The notes: generated by a model not told the origin, from the sequence alone. Positions 48,151 to 58,679 are shown, counted from the first letter of the stretch. The stretch: 64,000 nt of DNA from Dreissena polymorpha (GCF_020536995.1 NC_068366.1:25542973-25606972); one strand, 5' to 3'. Translations and numbers: made by a program.

Positions 48151-48366
48151 GTCATGCGAAAGTGGGTCTTATTCCATATGCGCCCATCATATATATAGCC
48201 CACACAGCCTGCGCATCTCTCAGTCTGGTCAGGAGATACATAATGAGACCATAACATATTGAGTGATGTTATAGCGAACAACATCGCCTCTGACCTGACT
48301 GCGCAAATGCACATGTTGGATTTAAGAAACGCTGGCCGAAACGCATAAGACCCATTTTCGCATGAC
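48151..48366. mobile_element. MITE with 22-bp terminal inverted repeats, 216 bp
   Basis: The left end starts gtcatgcgaaagtgggtctt (48151-48172) and the right end (48345-48366) is its inverse with one mismatch. The interior is slightly GC-richer, with 'cagcctgcgcatctctcagt'. No coding capacity. No obvious target duplication. Confidence 0.75.
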
Positions 48367-48691
48367 GCGGCTATGAAAGTGTGAGTTAAATGTGTCGAAA
48401 GAAAACTGCGTTCAAATCAAATATTAACAAATGATATACTTCGATAGTGAAAAAATATACTCATAATAAGGCATGTGGGGACACATATGATGTGCACTTC
48501 CGTAGTATAATTTTGTATCTACTAACACTAATGTGTGGTTTGACAATGTTAACACACATTTCATGTGGTGAATATGCAACTTACAAGTGAAAAAATACAC
48601 AATAGATTTGCTTTCATTTTATTTATTTATTTAGAAAAGTTAATTGCAAACTTTATTTCAAAGTCAGCGTTTACGCCGACTTCATTTTTAA

Positions 48692-49134
48692 AAGATATTT
48701 CTTGTTATATTTAGTGGTTTTCGGTTTTTAGCGTTTATAAAGCATTTTTAAGGCTGTCTTTAGTATACCTGTAGTAATTGGTGAACTCATGTCCAACGTT
48801 TTATAAATTGAAAACTGTGAATATAAACAAGCTTAACCTTCTACTATTGCGTTGTTAGCACCCGTAAATACAAAAGACCGCCGCTATCTGTTGAGAACAA
48901 AAGCAAGTTTCCCGGAAATCCCCGTTGTAGAAGCATGAAAGAGGTTACGAAAAAGATCATTTGTGTTATATTTAATAGTTTTTTATATTCGGTTTTAGCG
49001 ATTATGAAGCATTTTTGATGTTGTCTATCGTATCCCTGTAGTAATATTTTGAACTCATGTTCAACGTTTTATAAATTGAGTACTGTGAATATTAACAAGC
49101 GTAACCTTATACTATTGCGTTGTTATCACCCGTG
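48692..49134 (+). repeat. Two diverged direct copies of a ~180-bp sequence, 260 bp apart
   Basis: 'ttgt.atattta.t.gtttt', 'gaactcatgt.caacgtttta' and 'actattgcgttgtta.caccc' appear in both copies in order (48,692-48,872 and 48,952-49,134). Noncoding. Confidence 0.6.
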
Positions 49135-49249
49135 CTGTTGGACTCTCCCTTGTTTATCGGCAGCCGCATCTATTAATAACCTCAGATTATGAATGAGCTG
49201 AGCTAAAATACTACGTCATGAAGACGCAGCAGAAAGTGGACTATTTTAA

Positions 49250-50410
49250 TCATTCATAAACAATCTCTTCCGCGACAGGTATATTACAATCATTGTTTAT
49301 TGATTCTTTTCTATATAAGCTCCGTTCGAAACTATTACATTTAACACGATATTCATATAATGTTTCCATTTGTGAATTAATATAGTTGGAGAACTCAAAC
49401 CTCTTTATACGGCATGTGTGGCGGGTAATAGGCTTTCTGTAGATAAGCCGCACCGACTGGAAATTTGCATGTAACAACATTAGTGTTCGCTTCGCGAACA
49501 ACTAACAATGGGTACTGAAATGGTCGATCACTATTGATTTGTTTTTTAAATGAATGAATCGAGTCAGCATTTATTAACTCTACTAGAAGACGATTCCAAT
49601 CGGATAATGTAGATGGTTAAAATGAATGTGAATAAAATGCAGTTCGAGAATAAATGGACTGAAAATGGTGACGAATTTCTAAGCGAGTAATGGCTAGATG
49701 TCCCAACTGTGTTAGGTAGAAGTGACTGTAAAAGTACGGTGCTTCTTTAAAGTTCATTTGTACATTAATATTAACTTTTGGTTACGTCATCTTTTACTGA
49801 GACTTTCCCAACGTATCGCATAATAAAGATCTCTCAGACAGACATATCGAGTACAACCAGATGTTATACGAGCTGCCTCTTTTTGAATTTTCTCAAATTC
49901 GTCTTTTTCATAGTGGGTACAATTGTCAAAAATATCATTTGAATACTCAAGTAGTGGGCGTATTAATGCAAAATAGATAGTTCCATGAGTTTAATTATTA
50001 AGCATTGATTTTAGACGGCGCATTATATTAATACGCTTCCATGCTTTTTCTTTAATAAATAGTATGTGTTCATGCCAAGTACAGTAATTTGCCAAATATA
50101 CTTTGAAATGTTTGTTTATATTATCCATAGGTATGTCGATGTCTCCCATTGAGAGTGGAGGCTGGTGCGGTTTATTTGTTTTACGAGATATAAGCATCGA
50201 TTCTGATTTGGAGGGATTTAAGTGTACTGGCCTTTGATCAGCCAATCGTGAAATTTTTTCTATATCTGATTGCAAAACAGATGTAGTTTCATTAGGCGAG
50301 TTAAAAACCATAAAGATCCTTGTATCATCGGCAAATAGGTTTATTTGGGCTTTTATGTCAGCTACTATGTCATTGATGTAATCAAGAAAGGGAAGAAGGG
50401 CTAATAAAGA
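49250..50410 (-). pseudogene. LINE reverse transcriptase fragment (Jockey/CR1 group), 5' truncated
   Basis: The minus strand reads YINDIVADIKAQINLFADDT, the RT catalytic block (near 50,330-50,385). It continues as NSPNETTSVLQSDIEKISRL, LNPSKSESMLIS (49991-50311), then degraded thumb text and a C-terminal piece at 49250-49501 (MFAKRTLMLLHANFQ...). It differs in sequence from the 3.2-kb LINE, so it is a separate family. It has many stops and frameshifts, and the endonuclease is absent. Confidence 0.75.
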
Positions 50411-53200
50411 CCTCTACAGGATATGATTGTAAGCCAGCAGTATGGCTGTGTTAATCAAATAAATTAATTATATACATATGCGCTCTATATAAGGCGTCGT
50501 AATGTATTGTCAAAGATAAAGCCATTCCTGGATTATGTCGGATAAACTAGGATAATGTAGCATATCTCAATGCAAATCTATCATCATCTATTTCATGAAC
50601 CAAGTTCGATTTTTTTTTAGTTTTCGTTTGAAAAAATATTTTAGTGTCCACTTTTTTCTTTAGCTATTGCAAACATATTTTTATCTGCCAATAAGACAGA
50701 CATAACCTGCAAATACCTGATATGACCCTTTATATATACACAGATTTTGAAAAAAAACTAAAAATCTTAACTAAATCTATTCGTAAATGCTTTTACATAG
50801 ACAGGATTTTGAAATAAATCTACGAACTATTTTGGTATTGTATTTCATGTGTTGCTTAAAGGTGGACAACAACACACACCACACTTTAAATAGCTGTACT
50901 AGAAAATTTGATGTTGAAAAGCAGTAAAATTGTATATCTTAACAAGACATTTACCGGTACACTATTAAGATTACAGATGTAAAGGTTATTTGTAAGTGTC
51001 TGTAACATGATAGAGTTGATTGATATGGTCATAAATGAAAGATTCCGTTCCCGAAACGTGTATGCATTTATGTTTCATAAGACAAAATAGGTTATATAAT
51101 GACCTTTCAAATTATTAACAGCAAACAAAACGACGACTTTACATGAAGAGAAACTATATGTCTAGTCTATCAGTAACTATTAGAGAAAAGTATCGATACT
51201 ATTTAACAAAAGCAAACAGTGGAGTGTGGAAAAACATTTTTTTCCGCGGGCCTGTTTGCCACTTAAAATCGTATAATGATGCAATATACCGCATTTGATG
51301 AATTATCAAGTTTGTTTTTGTAATCTACGTTTCGTGAAACTAATATTTGTTTTATTAAATTTATGTTATTGAACCATTTTATTATTATGTGATGCAATTT
51401 AGAAATGAACTTTACTAGAAGTTACGATCTATGCACATATTGTATGCGAATAGATTGATGACACACTTTTTGTATTTATCATTCTTTACTTATACGCAAC
51501 ATTGTTATAATCTTTAAGTTTAAAAGTGTGCTTATTATTTTTAGACCATTAGTAAAATACACTGATGTATTATACTAAAATTCTTTCTTTACGAAATGGG
51601 TACTGGGCTCCCATAAAATGAATATATTTAATTAAAGCTACTAGACTTATAGTAGATAACACTGAATCTTACTAGAACAAACATACCATTGCGTTTGAAA
51701 CAACGAACTATAACAACGCACATAGCTCATTGTTAACTATTTTATAACCAGTTTGATTACTGGTTAAACTTGATGTTTTATTAGTTTATATACCTATTTC
51801 GCAACAAATTTATCAAATTTTTATACTTGTCATCATCTTCTTTATTATTTTGGATCAAAATGGACATAAGAATTGTGAAATTTAGAAATTGATCCCATTA
51901 ATACCCTTAGTCTCACTGGGCACCTTAATGTTATCAATACATATGTTATTTGGTAAAATAAACATATTTCTTAAAAAAAAAAATCATCTAAGCAAAACTT
52001 GACTGTTGTAAACGTTCAATAAAGACATTTTAGAAAGAATTTATAGGAATATTTTAAAACTCGGTCAAGATGTCATTAGACAAAAATAAAAAGTTCTGCG
52101 GAGGTTTTATGTAATTAATAATTGAATGAAAAATATGTCGGCTCCACCATTTAATCGCATTTTAACTTTTCCGACTTACATACGATCAACCAACGGACAG
52201 CATTTCTCTAATTTACTGCCTTTCAATTTTTGTCTGGTGGACGATAAAAACTTGTAATGTGTAATTAACTAACAAAATGTTAGTTATGAGCTAAGCTGTA
52301 AAAGCTGTAAAACAGCGTGTCCCGTAACACATCACAGCATCAGACCCATCTATTGTGATCGTTATACTTTACACTTTGCTGAACTTTTGATCTGGAATAG
52401 CAACAAGCATGTCCATAGAGAATGTTTCGTGCCATTGAGTCCTTCAAAATAAAATTAACACTAACACATGTGATGTCTCTCATTTCAACAAAATAATTGT
52501 GGCACTGTTTTTAAATGTAAACATTATAAATACATGTGTTTGGTAGCATTGACAAGTTAAACAAAGCATAATATATAGTTTGGAGGAAAGAACGGCAAAG
52601 CTTTTCGGGCTTTCTTTATCTGTATTTTAATTGCCCGGATTGACGATGATATCCGAAATCATTTCCGTTGTTGCAGACGCGCTGGCACGGAGAGCTCTGA
52701 CGACCCCGGAATTGATAGACAGCAATCGGATAATCAATGCAATTGAAACAAACATACGCTTTCGAAATTTATGAGACTGTAAAACACTTCTATGTTTAAG
52801 ATGTATTCATACCTTTAAACCGATAGTCATTTAAATATTTATCTTTTGAAGTTTGTGTTTTTTTTGCAAAACACGGATATAATTTTACCGATTCAGCATC
52901 TGTAAGGAAATGGTATTTTTTAATTAGTTCACAAGAAAAATATGCAACCACATGTTTGTCACATTCATGAACTCTACCCCTAAAACCAGTGTGTCACCTA
53001 CATAAAAAGACATATATCTCAGGAGACTGTCTTGCACAAATTACTTTCTAAGTAAAAAAGATATTCAAAGTGCTGAACTATTTTTTAACAATGTTCGATG
53101 GGAAATAACAAGAACCACAGCCACTTTTTTCTTGTGTGCATTTTTGGTGCGGGATGCGGCGCTATATGATATGCCCGGAAAATGTTCTGACGGTTTAATA
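50411..53200. other. AT-rich DNA with one possible 42-codon ORF
   Basis: No gene of recognisable family and no repeats with clear borders. A small GC-richer ATG frame at 52646-52774 (MISEIISVVADALARRALTT...) stands out from its surroundings but is too short to interpret. Confidence 0.4.
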
Positions 53201-53202
53201 AG

Positions 53203-53250
53203 GGGGGTGGGGTTTTAAAAAAGACCCCCCCGCTAATTTTGCCGGGCTAA
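53203..53250. other. G-run / C-run hairpin at the presumed left border of the viral block
   Basis: A 'ggggggtggggtttt' is followed by 'aaaaaagaccccccc', which can pair into a stem, then a repeated 'gctaatttt'. It lies between the last empty host DNA and the first viral promoter. It may be a terminal or junction feature, or chance. The exact border cannot be set without an empty-site sequence. Confidence 0.3.
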
Positions 53251-53317
53251 TTTTGTTTTCAATATACACTAATTGTACTACGAGAGTTGTATCGCATAAG
53301 TCATTACAAAAAAATGG

Positions 53318-53325
53318 TATAAATA
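53318..53325 (+). promoter_or_regulatory. TATA box for the BIR gene
   Basis: tataaata lies 45 bases above the chosen ATG at 53370. With the usual ~30-base spacing transcription would start near 53,350, just before that ATG. Confidence 0.6.
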
Positions 53326-53369
53326 GGAGATGAATACGTTAGTAAGTCTAAGAACGTTTGTTTGCAAAC

Positions 53370-54719
53370 ATGTCTGTGTACAGTCGTTTTGCGAGGCTTA
53401 GAAAATCTGAACCACGAGCCTTCAGTCGCTATCAAACTATGGACCAGAGACTTCAAACCTTTGAAGACAGGCCATCCAAACGCAGCGTGTCAAAGGAAGA
53501 CCTGGCTAGCCAAGGGTTCATCTACGACCCTTGTGTCATCTCCGACACGAGAGAGAATTTCTCCGACACTATTTTTAATTGCGTTAGATGCGTGTTTTGC
53601 AATGCGCACATTTCCATTTGGAACATGGACAAAGTAGATGTGAGAGTTAGGCATCGACAGCTGTGCCCCGCTTGTCCTTTTGTGTTCGATTGGAACATGA
53701 ACAAAGAAGAAATAGTGAGACTCAGTCATCGACGGTTTGGTCGTGCTTGTCCTTTTGAATTTGAATTTCTTGACTATGAGTTATGCGATAGGTACTTGGA
53801 AATCGAGTTTGAAAAGCAATATGAAAGAGATAATTATGGAATTGTGGAAACAGAAAGCGATCAAGATGTTCATTCTAGCGATGATAACCAAAAATATTCA
53901 AATAAATCGGTAGAAAGTCTTCAAACAAAAGATGACCAAAAGTATGACGAATACGATAATTATAGTGATTTGGATGAGCTGCTAATGGCGAAAATTGACA
54001 AGACTTGTACTCGTACCCGCTACAAATCTTATCAAAAACAAACTGAAAAGCAGCGTAAAAAGGCTGAAAACAGGCTGAAAAAGAAACGAAGAACAAAAAT
54101 ACGCAATGCAAAACGAGATCAAAAGCAAACATATTACCAGGACAGAATCGACGATGATAATTACATACCTCAAAAAGGTTCCAATGATCAAGATGTAAAG
54201 AAACATGATAGAAAAATGTGTTGGGTTTGCAGAACTAATGATGCTGGCGATATACTGGAAGAACAGGTTTTCGAATCTTACGAACAGTTTTATCAAAAGC
54301 AAAAATATTACCGGGGCGAAATCGACGATGATAATCACATATTTCAAAAGGGTTCCAATGATCAAGATGCAGAGATACATGATAGAAAAATGTGTTGGGT
54401 TTGCAGAAGCCGTGATATCGATGATATGATAGAAGATCAGTTTTTGCAATCTTACGAACGTTTTTTGGAGGAAAAATATAAAGAAGAATTCGACAATTGT
54501 TTTGCGGACGAAATCGGTGGCGTCGATGATGAAGAACAAAATCAAATTGAACGTGCACCTTATGTTCAGTCGTCATATGAGCTTTTGATTGACGAAAAAC
54601 GGGATGAAGAGGCCCACCATATTTATTTTTCTGATTATGAGGCATTCGATGAGGCATACGATCGATACATTGATGAAAATGTATATCAACACATGTTTAT
54701 TAACGAAAAAACTTTCTAG
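53370..54719 (+). CDS. BIR-domain (IAP-like) viral protein
   Basis: 449 residues from the ATG at 53370; an in-frame TTG 12 bases earlier is not needed. A BIR domain spans about residues 28-105: LQTFEDRPS, then EDLASQGFIY, then zinc ligands C74, C77, H95 and C102 in the C-x2-C-x17-H-x6-C order. A second half-unit (WNMNKEEIVRLSH..., H120, C127) copies the back half of the BIR without its CxxC. The C-terminal half is charged and holds two ~55-residue repeats, each with GSNDQD and DRKMCWVCR (a CxxC). BIR proteins block caspases or act in ubiquitin signalling; here a role against host cell death is inferred. No RING is present in this protein. Confidence 0.75.
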   Translation: MSVYSRFARLRKSEPRAFSRYQTMDQRLQTFEDRPSKRSVSKEDLASQGFIYDPCVISDTRENFSDTIFNCVRCVFCNAHISIWNMDKVDVRVRHRQLCPACPFVFDWNMNKEEIVRLSHRRFGRACPFEFEFLDYELCDRYLEIEFEKQYERDNYGIVETESDQDVHSSDDNQKYSNKSVESLQTKDDQKYDEYDNYSDLDELLMAKIDKTCTRTRYKSYQKQTEKQRKKAENRLKKKRRTKIRNAKRDQKQTYYQDRIDDDNYIPQKGSNDQDVKKHDRKMCWVCRTNDAGDILEEQVFESYEQFYQKQKYYRGEIDDDNHIFQKGSNDQDAEIHDRKMCWVCRSRDIDDMIEDQFLQSYERFLEEKYKEEFDNCFADEIGGVDDEEQNQIERAPYVQSSYELLIDEKRDEEAHHIYFSDYEAFDEAYDRYIDENVYQHMFINEKTF

Positions 54720-54879
54720 CCTTGGCTCGCCATACGCACATTTGGTACATGGACACAGAAAATGAGAGACTCAATAATTAACATTTAATGCATGTTTGTT
54801 CTGTTGTGTTCGATTGTATATGTTCATAAAAAACTTGAAACAATTTTGCGTGTTGTTTGATTTGTTTGTAGAAAATACT

Positions 54880-54885
54880 TATATA
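54880..54885 (+). promoter_or_regulatory. TATA-like box ahead of the large glycoprotein gene
   Basis: tatata only 14 bases before the first ATG at 54899. If it sets the transcription start about 30 bases on, translation would begin at the ATG at 54923 or 54929, which would give a more typical signal peptide. Confidence 0.45.
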
Positions 54886-54898
54886 GGAACTTTCCAAA

Positions 54899-57163
54899 AT
54901 GACAATGCATCAAAAACTCGTCATGTATATGTTTGTGCATATAGTCGCCCTGTTTTTTCCCTTAGTTTTACAAACAAATGCGTTAGGACGTCCTAAACCA
55001 AATTTTTATGAACCGTCTTGTTTCAAGCATGTACAGAATACACCGATTGACGTTACGAATGGTTTATTTTATGTGTTGATAAACGTAACCTATGAGTATT
55101 TGTCATTATACGACGATGTCAAAGAAAATTTACAATTTTTCAACAAATGGATGCAAAACCCAGAGTTTAGTTTAGAAGGTCATGAGCAACAATGCAAATC
55201 CATAGGTCTATCTAGATGTCCGAACAAGAAAAAAGCGTTTTCAAAACCGGTATACAGTGTAGTTGATGGTTTTGTAGCGGGATCAATGTTTATCACTTAC
55301 GACTTACCCAGTCTTTTAGTTAGATTGCAAATTGAGCCGAAAACGTACTCTATCAGTGAGTTTGTGGAATCTGTGTTTACTGAGATTTACACACACGCTT
55401 GGATACCTTTGTTTCCATACAATTTTTCATTGACCTATGATGGAAGTGAAATTTGTGCAAATGGGATGCACGGTCATGCCTTCATCAGATTTAATACTGA
55501 ACTGTGTACAACGTTCGGAACATGGTGCGATGTGAATTTAGAAGGTGCTAGTCCCGAGAAACAGGATCATGCGTTAACACGAATCAAAAATGCGTTATTG
55601 AAGAGAAAAATGAATGATTTGTCAGTCGCCAAGTATATCAAAGAATATGATCTAGGTTTGGAAATAATCCCTTCTAAGTCCAAAGAATTGCGAGACACAA
55701 TTACACAAATAGAGCAAGAAATGAGTGAGATCCGCTTAAAAATCGATGATAAGTTCGACTTTGACTATGATCAATCTGACGAGAATTACTCTGACGAGGA
55801 TAACTTTGATGAGGATTACTCTGACGATAATTTGGATGAAAAGCAAAGCGCTGAAAATGTTCCAATTATCGATTTTTCTGACTTTTTTTTCAAAAACACT
55901 AAAGTACTGTCAGTAACAAACAAACCTATCGTTGACCCTATCGTAAGCCAAAAAATTCACGATATTCAAAATGCCAATACTTTCGTTAGCCAAACATTTT
56001 ACGATATTCAAACTTCTACCAACAAGCCAAAAAACAAAATAAGTCCGCCAGTTAAAAAAAATACTGTTGTTAACCAAACTTCTCACAAAATTCAAAATGC
56101 TCTTAACAAGCCAAAACTCAACGTTAGTCTGCCAGTTAAAAACGATAACATCGTTAACCAACAATTTCAAAATATGCAAGATGCTATCAACAAGCATAAA
56201 ATGGGAATTAAGCACAACAAGCAGACCGTTGCAGAAGTATCTACGTATGGATTGCAAAATTGTTACTGCATAACATGTAATCGTTCTACTACAATCGGTA
56301 AAGTACATAACAATCGTTGCTATTTCATCAACTTGGATTCATCATTCAAGATTTCCTCTAATACGCATTTTTCTCCGTTTCGTGAATACACACTCTTGAT
56401 TATCAACGAACGTAATCATGCTTTACGTGCGATGCTAAGTCAAATAGTGAAACAAGTGAGTAACGAAGTTATTCTCGCGAAAAAGGCTTCATCATATCGA
56501 CTTACTGTCTTCAGCACCAAAGATGGCACAACTGTTGATAAGATTTGTATGTCGTTATTCAGAAATACGTATCAAATTGAGAATTGTACCGAGAGCACGA
56601 ATGCTGTGCTTATAGCGAGAAATGGTCATTTCATTCGCGTACCACAAATACAATTGGCTAATTTCACGTACTGCGATATTGGTGCTGTGAAAGCGGAAAA
56701 TGGCAAATGTTTTCGGATTGATGCAAATTGTTCGCACTCAAGTATTGCGAGTGTTTACGATTTGGATGATAAGTTAGTTTCATATTTGGTTAGCATTACT
56801 CAGAACACTGCACACAATATGAGTGAGGCAAAGTTTCAAATAAAAAATATAGATGACCGTTCTGTCACAAGCGAACACTTCATTGTGTACAACAAAAGGA
56901 CGAACAGTGGACAAGAATGCACGTATGTCGATATGCGATCAAAGACCATTTCAATCGAAAAATGCAAACACAGTCCCACGATTTGCGAGGTTTTGTTGGG
57001 TAAAAGTACATTGAATGACGAACCGGGACTAAGAAAATTAACGTTTTGGGAAACTGTCGCTGTTTGTGTTGGTGGATTCATTGTGCTTGTGATAGCTGCT
57101 ATTTGCTTCATAATTGTACTACACAGCATAGCTCGGCATAACGATACTGTTGTAAACAGTTAA
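54899..57163 (+). CDS. Large envelope-type glycoprotein, single-pass (type I)
   Basis: 754 residues from the first ATG; a start at Met9 or Met11 is also possible. Signal peptide (FVHIVALFFPLVLQTNA), then a unique N-terminal ectodomain (about 30-265) with cysteines and N-glycosylation sites. A coiled-coil-like stretch (ELRDTITQIEQEMSEIRL) and an Asp/Glu-rich run (about 285-325) follow. About four ~28-residue repeats with V.Q....IQ.A and NKPK come next, and then a C-rich domain from about residue 446 (YGLQNCYCITC) to 705. One membrane helix (about 717-742) and a short tail end it. The C-rich domain is paralogous to the glycoprotein at 61964-63007. It is presumably on the virion or infected-cell surface; the receptor or fusion role is unknown. 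Confidence 0.7.
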   Translation: MTMHQKLVMYMFVHIVALFFPLVLQTNALGRPKPNFYEPSCFKHVQNTPIDVTNGLFYVLINVTYEYLSLYDDVKENLQFFNKWMQNPEFSLEGHEQQCKSIGLSRCPNKKKAFSKPVYSVVDGFVAGSMFITYDLPSLLVRLQIEPKTYSISEFVESVFTEIYTHAWIPLFPYNFSLTYDGSEICANGMHGHAFIRFNTELCTTFGTWCDVNLEGASPEKQDHALTRIKNALLKRKMNDLSVAKYIKEYDLGLEIIPSKSKELRDTITQIEQEMSEIRLKIDDKFDFDYDQSDENYSDEDNFDEDYSDDNLDEKQSAENVPIIDFSDFFFKNTKVLSVTNKPIVDPIVSQKIHDIQNANTFVSQTFYDIQTSTNKPKNKISPPVKKNTVVNQTSHKIQNALNKPKLNVSLPVKNDNIVNQQFQNMQDAINKHKMGIKHNKQTVAEVSTYGLQNCYCITCNRSTTIGKVHNNRCYFINLDSSFKISSNTHFSPFREYTLLIINERNHALRAMLSQIVKQVSNEVILAKKASSYRLTVFSTKDGTTVDKICMSLFRNTYQIENCTESTNAVLIARNGHFIRVPQIQLANFTYCDIGAVKAENGKCFRIDANCSHSSIASVYDLDDKLVSYLVSITQNTAHNMSEAKFQIKNIDDRSVTSEHFIVYNKRTNSGQECTYVDMRSKTISIEKCKHSPTICEVLLGKSTLNDEPGLRKLTFWETVAVCVGGFIVLVIAAICFIIVLHSIARHNDTVVNS

Positions 57164-57205
57164 CATATATCAAAGCGTTTGTATCCGCTATTGTCATAAC
57201 TCACA

Positions 57206-57547
57206 ATGACTTCGTATGACAACATGTATACCATTGAAAGCGAGAGCATTGGTAACACTCAAGAATTTACCATCCACGTTTTTAAATGCATCAGCGTTTT
57301 GATCAATGAACAAGAACTGCTCGAAAGCATTTTTGAAACCATACTAGACGATATTGGAGACGAAAACGTGTTCATATTCGACTTGACAATCGAGTTTTGT
57401 TTCACAAAAGTTAGTAAAACTCTATATATCAGTCAGCTAAATTCGCAAAACTGTTCGTGTTTTGACATTACTTGTGCTATGCAGGAACAAGGAATCAATT
57501 TCACGGTACCAGCTGATCTTCATGTTTTTGTAACAAAAAACGCATAA
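57206..57547 (+). CDS. Unplaced small viral protein, 113 aa
   Basis: It starts at an ATG 43 bases after the glycoprotein stop and reads on the same strand. It is acidic, mixed alpha/beta in look (INEQELLESIFETILDDIGD), with CSCFDITC near residue 89. No signal peptide or membrane helix. I do not recognise the family. Its coding status rests on tight packing and an ATG after an AT-rich gap. Confidence 0.5.
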   Translation: MTSYDNMYTIESESIGNTQEFTIHVFKCISVLINEQELLESIFETILDDIGDENVFIFDLTIEFCFTKVSKTLYISQLNSQNCSCFDITCAMQEQGINFTVPADLHVFVTKNA

Positions 57548-57586
57548 ACACATTTTCAGTCATAATTTCACTATTTTGAGTTGTTG

Positions 57587-58000
57587 ATGGACTACAAAGT
57601 TAAACCATGTAACGGTGAGCGCTGCACTCTATGTTCTCAAATAAAGAGTGGAAATAGTTTTCAGTTCAATTGTGGTTTTGTATACATTGTTGAAGATGGA
57701 GAGAACTTGACTTGTAAATCAAAAGATGTTATATATGTTCTGAAGTGCAACACTTGCGGCGGTGAGTACATTGGAGAGACCATTAATCTGAGAAAACGCA
57801 TTCATACACACAACTCTCATATTCGAACAGAGCAGCATTTGTGTCGAGCTACTGACCATTTGATAGAATGTGGGAAACACTTGTGCGATGTTAAGGAACG
57901 GTACACTGTATTCGTTTTGGAGACAGAGCGAGACAAGCACGTGCGTAAAGCCAAAGAGGCGTACTACATTCGATTATTCAAGCCAATGATGAACAAGTAA
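57587..58000 (+). CDS. GIY-YIG nuclease-like protein
   Basis: 137 residues from the ATG at 57587; two TTG codons precede it in frame. A cysteine-rich lead (CNGERCTLC) comes first, then DVIYVLKCNTCGGEYIGET, the GIY-YIG core with the two short motifs as VIY and YIG, and LRKRIHTHNSHIR with the conserved Arg. The C-terminal YYIRLFKPMMN is also typical. The layout (CxxC lead, CK.CG..Y(I/V)GET) resembles the endonuclease of Penelope-like elements and related stand-alone proteins of animals and DNA viruses. It would cut DNA with a metal ion; role in replication or repair is inferred. The catalytic Glu is probably near residue 124. Confidence 0.7.
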   Translation: MDYKVKPCNGERCTLCSQIKSGNSFQFNCGFVYIVEDGENLTCKSKDVIYVLKCNTCGGEYIGETINLRKRIHTHNSHIRTEQHLCRATDHLIECGKHLCDVKERYTVFVLETERDKHVRKAKEAYYIRLFKPMMNK

Positions 58001-58020
58001 GGCGTGCATTATTTTTCAAG

Positions 58021-58030
58021 CGTATATATA
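58021..58030 (+). promoter_or_regulatory. TATA-like sequence ahead of the 201-aa protein
   Basis: gtatatata lies about 45-50 bases above the ATG at 58074, the same spacing as for the BIR gene. Confidence 0.45.
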
Positions 58031-58073
58031 GCTGCAGTTAACAAAATAAGCACACTCGCAATCACTTTCTACG

Positions 58074-58679
58074 ATGGCACAAGCAATGTTGACCTCGAGC
58101 TATGCTATAAAAACGAACAACCGAGAACGAATACAGCAGTTTGCGAACACTGTACTCAATCACGGCGTGAAAAGGAATTTGGTTTCTGAAGTCGAGTCAG
58201 GTGTCTTCTTGTCGCCTAACGATTATTTGAAGATAAAAGAACTTTCAGAGAAACTAAAACAGATTGATGCCAAACTAGCGCAGTACAAAAGCCTCAAAGT
58301 AAGAACGCAGAATCTGATAAAGGGCATCAAGAAAACAAAAAACCTGCAGGACGATGTTGTGAAGACTGTGAGCTCTAACGTTTTCGATCGAATTCCAATT
58401 GATGTGCTCAACAAAATACTCGGTTCTGGGGAAGACGAAAACATGTTTGCGCTAATAGAGCGAATCAAATCTTCCAATGTTGAGGAAAAACGCAAATATG
58501 CCGATATCGACATCTCCGATACAGAAATCTCAGATACGCTAAACGATGATGAAAAGGAAATTATGAACGGTCTGGCTGTTAAAAGAATGCGCAAATCTGG
58601 TGAAACGAAAGCTGCAAAGAAACCGAAAAAGGAAAAGACTATACTCAGTGATCTAGAATTGAGCGATGATGACGAATGA
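58074..58679 (+). CDS. Unplaced viral protein with coiled coil and charged tail, 201 aa
   Basis: Begins MAQAMLTSSYAIKTNNRE. Residues about 45-90 are strongly helical and coiled-coil-like (LKIKELSEKLKQIDAKLAQY). The C-terminal third alternates acidic and lysine-rich runs (SDTEISDTLNDDEKEI; KAAKKPKKEKT; ELSDDDE). That suggests a nuclear or nucleic-acid-associated protein, but no family is recognised. Two AATAAA signals follow at about 58,746 and 58,759. Confidence 0.55.
   Translation: MAQAMLTSSYAIKTNNRERIQQFANTVLNHGVKRNLVSEVESGVFLSPNDYLKIKELSEKLKQIDAKLAQYKSLKVRTQNLIKGIKKTKNLQDDVVKTVSSNVFDRIPIDVLNKILGSGEDENMFALIERIKSSNVEEKRKYADIDISDTEISDTLNDDEKEIMNGLAVKRMRKSGETKAAKKPKKEKTILSDLELSDDDE

Noticed and set aside
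53982-54657. Minus-strand frames opposite the BIR gene
   Set aside because: Antisense shadows of an acidic, lysine-rich coding sequence; no ATG context or family features.
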